The notes under the pieces are model-generated. The model did no database searches, was not told the origin of the DNA, and worked only from the letters and a program-made list of their open reading frames with translations. The position numbers and the translations under genes are program-made. DNA of 64,000 bases. Origin: Breviolum minutum Mf 1.05b.01. Taxonomy: Eukaryota; Sar; Dinophyceae; Suessiales; Symbiodiniaceae. Positions 56,201 to 64,000 of this stretch are shown piece by piece (within the stretch, counting starts at the first letter, position 1; every line of letters starts with the position of its first letter). The DNA is taken from contig DF239319.1 of assembly GCA_000507305.1 (NCBI GenBank), positions 310,001 through 374,000 on the forward strand, written 5' to 3'.

Positions 56201-57165
56201 GAAACGGTCTGATGCGAAGTCGTGCGGTAAACAAGTGAACCACTTCCAGTGGAAAACTTCCAACCTATTGGACAGGAAAAAATGAAGAATGAGAATCTCT
56301 TTCAAGACTGAAAGCAAACGATTTTTTTTGCCAAATATGATTTATATTGATTTATCCTTCTGATAAACAAGTCGAGTCTTGAAGTTGCTTCATTCCTGAG
56401 TTGCTGCGCGCTTCAAGTACACCCAAAATCTGTTCAAGTTGTCTTTTTGCCACTCGCCACCAGCGATTGCATTGCTGGCAGGTCACATTTCCCTCTTGGA
56501 TTCCAGACTTGCCTTCCCGGTCGTACTTTTTCCTCTCACGAACATGGGTGTGAGAAGAGTAGTGGTTGATACTTGCAGCGCGGAGTTATAATCCTCTTGC
56601 AGCAGTTACTTGCAGCACATGATGGCGATCTCAAAACATATGCGATGTGAAAGTGCAACAAGACTTTTTCTCAGTCTTGTCCACCAAATACAGCCATAAA
56701 ATCAAACAAAATGGCCGCCTTGACTCAGGATCGGAGAGAACCTATCGTTGCCATTCAGCACTCCGCTGGTGAAAATAAAAAAGATTCAATCGGAAAATGG
56801 AAAGAATATGATACATAAAGGCTTTGAGATGCGGAAGTCTTTTGTGGCTTTTTTTCCAGTTCTAAGGGTGCTTCCTTCAAAATCAGTTCTTTTGACATTG
56901 GCCACCTGCCTGGTATGCTTCGGCCAACTTCTGGAATTTTGCATTTGCCTCCGCATCTCCTGGGTTCTTGTCAGGATGGCATCCACGTGCCTCCTAGCCA
57001 AGTCAACTCGGCAGATGGGGGTAAATGCGTGGCTTTCGAATGCTGATCTGTGAACCATCAGTTTCATGTTGAGCTCTTTGCAGAAAGACTCCTTGTAGTA
57101 GGCCTTCTTGATTTCTGCTGCGCTCGCCGATGACTTCACTCTTAACAAGTCATAGTACCTTAATC
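53260..57165 (-). CDS. J-domain (HSP40) protein with DnaJ-X domain
   Basis: 57092-57160 encodes YYDLLRVKSSASAAEIKKAY. 56,907-56993 encodes ARGCHPDKNPGDAEANAKFQ and KLAEAYQ, with the HPD triad that stimulates HSP70. About 56,480-56,545 encodes RERKKYDREGKSGIQEGN. About 56,095-56,195 encodes MDPSVFFSLLFGSERFEPWI and GEL, the start of the DnaJ-X domain. Further exons are at about 55,895-55,990 (LAMQTGQLAKAMERGALFEA), about 55,290-55,345 (VHCAVNLREFMNDFVYRQ), about 54,860-54,930 (ARLEATSLAQCQFG) and about 53,800-53,930 (GLVANAAKELWAMDG). The J domain is internal: its first exon starts after an acceptor, so coding sequence continues upstream. It is a co-chaperone that recruits HSP70. Confidence 0.85.
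56993..57092 (-). other. GA-AG intron inside the J domain
   Basis: The exon ends ...TACTACAAG at 57,092 and the next begins GAGGCACGT at 56,993. Joined, they read YYKEARGCHPDK, the expected J-domain sequence. The intron starts with GAG and ends with TAG, so the donor is GA. Confidence 0.85.
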
Positions 57166-57339
57166 ACGTTCATGAACGAGAGGCTCTGCTGAGGAATTCA
57201 AACCATGGAAACCGTAAAAACAAGATTGCCGTACAATGTCCACACCAACTCTCAACTTAGTCGTTTTCTTTCTGGCAACTCTCTCTGACCATTTAGATCC
57301 ATTTGGTAGCATCATTATGCATCATTGATGAAATTTCTG

Positions 57340-59400
57340 GCAGGCGACTCTGTTTCCTTCACTGACTCGGAGGGTGTGTGGGTCTCCGTTTCCTCATCGG
57401 AGCCTTCAGCAATGACCTGACACTCTAACTTCACAAGGTCGATATCCACCTGCGCGAAGCCGGTTTCAAGTGCACGTGGCACACGTCTAGTTTTTGAGGG
57501 ACCAGTTCAGCAACCGTTGAATTCCAAGGAGAAGTCGGACTCGCAACGGTACTTCATTCAGGATTCAAATAGTGTTTTGAAATAGCATGAAAAAATAGAA
57601 CATCCCACACATGGACGATGCGAAAAGGAACTTTAAGCTTTTCATCAACCACGTAAGTCTTAAGTGTTCAGCACATATCGTGAATACAAACCAGGAATCC
57701 GGGAATTTCTTCTCTGCGGCCAAGAGGCCCATTGTCCCAGATCCGCATCCCAAACTCGCTGCTCTCGTCGTCCACGAAAGGCTTGTGGTGTGTTGTAAAC
57801 GCCACGTCCAATTTGAGCTGCTCCACCTGCATTTTCAATGGGGCTGTGGGCCTCTTCACTCTTAAAGTCATTGCCAAAGGTGAGAGTGTGTGATAATTAT
57901 CGATCGTTTAAAGTCTAAGGTCCCTGCAAAAAAAAGGTCTCTAGCTCAATCCAATTATGATAATAGTATGATAATGATGTGTTAAATGTCTTGGTAGTGA
58001 GATGCCACTCATCACAGGCGGAAACACAAGGCAACAAGCAAACAAACCTCACTACAAAGACAGCAAGTGAATGCCGGGCCACAAACTGTACCAGTCACCG
58101 CGATGGCAGCACCAGCCACAAGACCAGTGCCCATGCCCTTGACCAAACCCCAACCACCTGGCGCGGCATGATCCCTACTTGGAGCCAGCACCTTCTCTAA
58201 CTTGCAAAGGCGTGCGCCAATGAATCGAAGGTGATGGCTAGAAAATCTTGACCCATCGAACGTCCGTATGTAGAGTTTTGAACAGCGCACTAAGATCAGT
58301 CAATTATCTATGTCGGATGCCCGCCTGAAGTCTGATACCCGGTCGCTGAGCTTGCCACCACGCTGCCAAGGCCCGCGACAACCGAACCGCCGGCAGTTCC
58401 CAAGCCACGCCTGACCGTAGTCCAAGCACTTCAGCAAGATATGATAGGGGTCTAAGATATATCTACAGATTGCTGCAGAAAATATTCCGATATTGAATTG
58501 GTGAGTCTCTCGAGAAATCCTGCAACAATTCGATCGATCACAAATCCAAGGCACCACAGGCCATCCACCGCATCCTGACAAGCATAGAGCGTCCCAACAT
58601 GCTGTGCCAGTGACTTCTTACCCACCCATACCAGGGTGTTGCTTTGTTGTATGGAGGTGCAAAGACTGCAAGTAAAGTCATGTATATTTGTTCAACAATT
58701 CTGTACATCTTCATACATACCTCTATTTGCTTACCACCATCATCATTGCACCTTAGGTCTGGTCTGGTTGAAGAAGTCATTGACCTGTGCGCATCTGCTT
58801 GATGACATGGTCCAGCACAAACCAGTCTTGTCAGCTGAATGTGTTTTGGCATTTGTTAGTACGTTGGCTGTGTTTGCTGCTTTTCCGTCCAGGCCTTTTT
58901 GTTTGCTTCTTCATCTCTTGGGTTTCCAGTGCCTCGTCTGAATTGAGAGTAGATACCATGAAAATATCTTCAGCAGTCTTTCCCTGGAGAAAGAAGAAAA
59001 CTTTAAAGCTAAAAAAAAACAAAGGCATGTGACAAACACAAATTGCAATCAATTTGTGCCAGGTGCTCACTGTGCCAGCGGGTGCCGCTAGATCCGTGCA
59101 CTCGGACAATGGCGGGGCGGAGGGTTCAGCATTTGCAGATGGCGACTCTGTGGGCTTTTCAGGTGCCAAAGAGGCAGCAGTGGGTGGCACGAAGCGACAA
59201 AAGTCACCAGGGAAGATGGTGACCTGGGTGCAGCTCAGGCTTGATATCCCAACTTGCCATACATCTATGTTGAAAAGGTTTCTAGCAAGACGGCCTTGAA
59301 GACCTCTGCTCTCATAACTTGCTTTTTTGGGATGCATCTCTTCCATCCAAGGAGCCTTGATGACCTCAGCCCACATGACGCTGAAACAGGCAGAATAAAT
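57340..59400 (-). CDS. Exons upstream of the J domain, probably its N-terminal part
   Basis: Protein-like exons on the same strand are about 57,345-57,480 (VDIDLVKLECQVIAEGSDEE), about 57,690-57,870 (VKRPTAPLKMQVEQLKLDVA ... FVDDESSEFGMRIWDNGPLG), about 58,065-58,180 (WGLVKGMGTGLVAGAAIAVT), about 58,325-58,420 (SVVAGLGSVVASSATGYQTS), about 59,065-59,215 (PEKPTESPSANAEPSAPPLS) and about 59,305-59,385 (CFSVMWAEVIKAPWMEEMHP). The two glycine-patterned exons look like a glycine-zipper membrane segment. Linking them to the J-domain gene rests on strand and proximity only; they may be a separate gene. Confidence 0.5.
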
Positions 59401-59989
59401 GGTCAAGAGAGTTTATGGAAATGGAGCAGCATCAAAGGGTGTTAAAGGTGCTACATGAGAGGTTGCTCGCAGCGGATGGATGAACCAGAAGCCAAGGTAA
59501 AATCTATCCTTTGGCTCATTTGACATTCTCAAGCCAGTACGACACCCTTCAGAATCACAGCTCAAATTGGAATCCATTGCCTGCACCCCAAAGCAACAGC
59601 ATTGAAAGCTATCCATAAACTGCATACAAATGATAACGAGACTGAGGACGACAGAACGGCTATTACAAGACAACCCACTTTTTCCAACAGGACTGGGACT
59701 GAACCATGTGAGGGTCAAAGCGCCTTGACAAGGTGCCAAAACAATATTTAAACTGACGCTATCCATCTGTAAACCGTAAAGAGCCGAACAAGAAGGTACT
59801 GTAAGTAGTTCTTCGCTATTTCAAGGTATTCCTTCCATCTTATCCGCGGTGTACAAATGCAGATCGATTTCATTGGCCTTACTTATATATTACCATCGTT
59901 ATTTTGCTTCAAGTTGCGGAAAATTGTACTAACTATGAAACATTGGAAGGAATAGTTACAGTACATTCTACATGTGTGGCGCCTCTGAA

Positions 59990-60180
59990 TGCACGTGAAA
60001 TGACAATCATGTCCAAGGTGTTCGTTATCCTCTTCGAACTCCTTATTGCAAATTGAGCAACCCCAAGATGATTGAAATGATGTTTCTTGCTCTTCCTCTG
60101 TTGTGTCCGTTGGTTTGACTTCTGTCATGTTCTCAAACATGTTCTTCTTTGCTTGTCCACTTTTCAACAAATTCGCCAAT
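59990..60180 (-). CDS. Exon with Cys/His cluster (possible zinc-binding motif)
   Basis: It encodes NLLKSGQAKKNMFENMTEVK, an acidic stretch, then WGCSICNKEFEEDNEHLGHD and CHFTCIQRR. C..C followed by H...H.C..C spacing suggests a small zinc finger (C2H2- or RING-like), but I cannot place it in a named family. It may be part of the gene to the left (53-59 kb). Confidence 0.4.
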
Positions 60181-60199
60181 ATTATGTTGAAGTTTTCTC

Positions 60200-61195
60200 G
60201 ATTGAATTGACAGCAATAAACAGCCTTTTAAATCTTGGTGATCAAACATGCAAAGCCTAAAGAGAGCACATAGGGACAATTTAAGTTTTTATTTTGAGGG
60301 TGAAATTCTATACAAGTTACAGGGGCTAGAAATGGTGTAAGTTTACAACTTCCCCTCCAAAATTCTTGATTCTCTTGGTCTCCCCCCGCTCAGTACTGAT
60401 AACTTCAAGAATGATGCAAAAGTCCACCGCCAAAAACTAAACTAAACCCTAGGCCCTAAGAAACTCCACTGAGAAATCTCAGTTTTTGCGATTTGTGGTG
60501 CCAAGTCTCTGTCAAATTGCCAACCTGATCACAAGAAATCAATCCCCACGTCATGTTTTCCCACATGCAACTGAGAAGTGTTGGCGGACATGTACGGTTG
60601 TGCCTTCGCTGGACTCCATGCAAATTGTCCACAAGGCGAAGGATAATGCTGTCCCTGGTGCGAAAGGTGCGAAAGGTGAAACCGTGTTTTCAACATGAAA
60701 GAGTTGGACAGTTGGACCCTTTTACAATGCCGAAGGCATCTGCCTGAACAAGTGTCGGAGCACTGTCAAGCTCAGCCTTCCTCAGCACAACGACACTGTT
60801 GGAATAAAGAAAAAGCACTACTTGGCCACTCAGTCAACATCTCTTCAATATCACTTATCACGGTTGTCGTGTGGCACATGCTACGTGCTGATATTCAGAT
60901 GCATCCTGCAGTTTCACACCATGCTAGTAACTTTGAATTTGGATGAACTGAGTAAACTGTGCATCAGCCTGCCTTAAAAACTTGAAACATCACCTTTCAC
61001 ATCTCAAGCCGCAAGCCGCATGGTTTTCCATCTCCATCTGCCAAGCTTCAGGTCATGCGGAGGCAATCCGATAAAGCATGCCTTGCAACGATGTCAGTGC
61101 TGCGTCAAAGCCATCCGTTTCTGCTTACAACGAAGGGGCTGGCATGTGTCAACAAAACGGTGTGTGTCATGTGATGAAGACAAGACTGATTAAAA
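60200..61195. other. Region with no supported gene
   Basis: No conserved exon, RNA or repeat is seen on either strand. Short open frames lack motifs. Confidence 0.4.
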
Positions 61196-63900
61196 CAAGA
61201 CAAGCGTGCTCGTCGCCCTTTCTGCTACCAAAGTCACAAAACTAGGCTCCTGGAGACGTGGGTTAGCAAAGACCTCAAAGATTTTCCGGGCAAAGCTTGC
61301 GGCATGACTACTCCCCCGACCACGACTCGAAACCATGCTAAGGCTTCTTCCATTGAAAAATACACATCCTTGTCCTCCCGCGGTGGAAGTTTGCAGACCC
61401 CAGCAAATCAGGCAGGCTGTCACCCCGTGGTTGGGCATTGAAATTATCTATAAACTATATGACTATATAGAAACTGTAGGAAAAACAGGCCAAAGATGGC
61501 CAAAGGCTTTCTTCCTTCCTGACACCTTTCAGGATTCATATGCAGTACAGTGGAAAACTCAAAGTATATATCGAGTTCGTTCGTGGGAGAAAAAACAAAC
61601 AGGGCAATGAAATCATGAGCGTTACCGACCACGCCATGTGGGAATCTCGCGAATCATCAACCCATAGCAGTCTCCTCGTGGTCGACGAACCAAGCAATAC
61701 CGCGAACGCCTTTCACTTCAGCTGACTTGAACCTCAGCTCCAATATGAAAATATACTGTCTTCTCAGTACTTTGCCGCAAGAAACCAAGCAGATACACTA
61801 TCAATAAGTGTCTTCCAGTCTGGACACTCGACGACGCTCAAAGTTTCGGCTTCAATCGCCTATGGCCAGCACAACGGGTGAATGTGATTTGGACCTAAGC
61901 AGTTGTTTCATAATAAGGCGCAAAATCTTATCTTCAAATCATACACAAACTATGAGAGATGCTATGCTAGACACTACAAACTACAAACTACAAAGAACTC
62001 TCTCTCTGAATCTTTTGATCTGGATGCTCTGGCCTGCATTTTGTCAGATTTCCATTCCTGCAAAGCGCCCCAAAAGTGATTTGCAGGACAACTTCAGCGA
62101 TTTCTGCCAAAAGAACACACACAAACACAGCACTATCAGATTCAATTCCTTCTCGGACTTCATAGATTTTCTCTCGTCCCAGAATGCTGCAGAAATGACA
62201 TCGCTATTCATTCGGCATAGTGTTTGGAGATACAAAGGATCAACCAGAAACCACCTGGCTTCTTCCTCTCACAGCTTTGGATTTTTGGAACCCTAACATC
62301 ATTGTGCCTGCAAACTCCCTAAATTTGTCACGGTTTCCACTGTGAGCAATCCAAACCTCGACCTCTGTGAGATCTGAATCTTACTGTATCCGCCAAGAAG
62401 CCCCGTTCTTGAGCCAGTCACCATCGTAGAGAAACTTCTTGCTCGAATCATTGCCTGGTTTTGGAAGGTGCAATGAGAAGACTAGAAACAAAACGTACAC
62501 GATGAATGATTGACAAGTATTCACAGTATATAATCTATGTGTGATTGTGTGTGCAGGTGTGTTAAACGATATCCGTTCATCACAACAAACTATAAAGGGT
62601 CGACCATCTCTAAAAAGTAGGAATGGTAATTAAAACAGCATCCAAATGGAATGACATTTCTAGCAGTCGGTTCAATTAAAGCACCTGGTATCAAGCAGTC
62701 GTTTCAAGTAATGCCTCAACAAAATCAGCAAAGGAACGAAAACAAAAAGTTGCATTCAGCGATTCATGTTGAGTCGGGATTATTTGCATCGCAAATTATT
62801 CACCATCCAAGCGGCGAATCTCTATCAGGATCCTGTTCTCCATGATCCCATTCTCCATGAGGCTGGCGATCACCTGAGATTGACCACCCTTTGATGTGCG
62901 GAGAAGTGGATGTACATATCAAAAGTTACACACTCCTTATACTAAGTCTTCTTCACCACACGTTCCGCAGGGGAAGATACAGCATAGAGGTGCTCCACTT
63001 ACTTGGAAGCAACTGGGACAAAATAAGGGAAATGTGTAAGAATTGAGACATATGCATGCGCAATGGAAAAAGAAATTGTATAAATCCTCTACCCACTCCT
63101 TTCCTGCAATACTGTATGTTATACATAAAGGTTGACCTTTTTTCTGAGATATATCGGTATATTCATCATGGAAAACTCTAGACGAGACGCAGCCTGAGGC
63201 CAAGGAGGCACCACAGGACTTCGACAAGCAGCTGATCTGGGGAAAAAGGTTGGCAGCTGCTTAGAGTCTTAGAGATGACAATGCTACAGAAAACAATGCA
63301 GAGAACTTGCTGATACGCAGATATGCTGCGCAATCCTGTGTGTAGAGGCGCTCATTTTGAGATGCTTGTGAAATCGAGCACTGGCCCTGAGACAAGCTGG
63401 CCAACCGATCTGAATCTGCATGTATGTGCTTCTCATCGTTTCAGCGCTAAGGCGTTGCGGTATGTCTTGGAGTACTGGCTGGCAGCCTGCTTATACTGAA
63501 GACTTGACTCAATAGGCAATGTTCATCTTGCTGGAGGAAGAGACTCATGATGCATTCAGGAGCCAAACGGCTCATAATGCCACAAGGATTTGGCAAAGAG
63601 TTTGTCACCCCAGAGTGTGCAATCCCAGATCGAAATGCATTGCAATTTCAATCATCATCTATCTCTCTATCTCTCTGTCAAAGCAATCAACATTCCGTTC
63701 TCTCTAGACTCTTTCGAATGCCAATTCAGCCCAAACAGGGTAAAACTTCAACCTCTTGATATCTTGACATTGCATTTTTCGCCTTGGACTGTTGCCAACT
63801 GCTCCCACCTCATCACCTTGTTCCTTCAAGCTGCGAAGCTCAGAGGCCACGATTGGAACCTCGGCAGAACCACAGATTTCACCGATTGAGGTGCACAAAC
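61195..63900 (-). CDS. Unidentified multi-exon gene(s), candidate exons
   Basis: Several short minus-strand stretches have protein-like composition and plausible AG-G acceptors: about 63,830-63,890 (CTSIGEICGSAEVPIVASEL), about 63,545-63,625 (AHSGVTNSLPNPCGIMSRLA), about 62,800-62,880 (QVIASLMENGIMENRILIEI), about 62,381-62,460 (KPGNDSSKKFLYDGDWLKNG), about 62,291-62,365 (EVEVWIAHSGNRDKFREFAG), about 61,805-61,862 (AIEAETLSVVECPDWKTLI), about 61,660-61,720 (EVKGVRGIAWFVDHEETAMG) and about 61,195-61,290 (FARKIFEVFANPRLQEPSFV). They could form one gene. I recognise no domain. Confidence 0.4.
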
Positions 63901-64000
63901 CTTGACTCAAACGGCGGATTGAGTGCCCACACCATGGAGCTCAGAGCACAGCCAATAGGATCTTTGTTGGTTTGGGGTGTAGATGGGTGATTGTTGGTAT

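Noticed and set aside
1-64000. CRISPR arrays, operons, bacterial promoters or ribosome-binding sites
   Set aside because: The sequence is clearly nuclear eukaryotic DNA. No spaced palindromic repeats or bacterial gene organisation are present.

Overview
This window looks like nuclear DNA of a dinoflagellate, most likely a Symbiodiniaceae alga. Coding sequence is broken into many short exons in long introns. Intron donors are a mix of GT, GC and GA, and acceptors are nearly always AG followed by G, as described for that group. Every gene I can support reads on the minus strand, which fits the one-directional gene clusters and head-to-tail tandem copies known in dinoflagellates. Most of the long open frames seen in simple six-frame translation are intron or opposite-strand noise, apart from one retrotransposon and one single-exon gene.

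Layout from right to left, which is the direction of transcription. About 61-64 kb: short plausible exons of one or more unidentified genes. About 53.3-60.2 kb: a multi-exon gene or genes ending in a J-domain (HSP40) protein with a DnaJ-X domain, preceded by glycine-rich and Pro/Ser-rich exons that may be its N-terminal part. 52.57-53.2 kb: an intact single-exon gene for a secreted protein with Pro-His-Gly repeats. About 48.5-52.2 kb: weak exons, including one TPR-like. 38.9-48.4 kb: an unconventional myosin with P-loop, switch I, relay region, converter and a short basic tail. Its roughly 3-kb intron carries a large inverted minisatellite array. 15.2-37.4 kb and 0.1-13.5 kb: two head-to-tail copies (B and A) of a P2-type cation-pumping ATPase gene with matching exon order.

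An LTR retrotransposon of the Ty1/copia type (19,952-28,967, minus strand) sits inside one intron of ATPase copy B. It has 188-bp LTRs that I read as identical, ending TG...CA, and a perfect 5-bp target duplication, so the insertion looks recent. Inside it a single N marks a join between two overlapping but non-identical copies of the pol region, which is best explained as an assembly artefact.

The most informative observations are: paired paralogous introns in which the donor dinucleotide has changed (GT/GC, GC/GT, GC/GA) while the position is exactly conserved; patches where the two ATPase copies are almost identical through introns, suggesting gene conversion; spliced-leader-like motifs in the LTR; and the inverted minisatellite in the myosin intron. 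Exon boundaries were worked out by eye. Those given as exact were checked base by base and the others are approximate.
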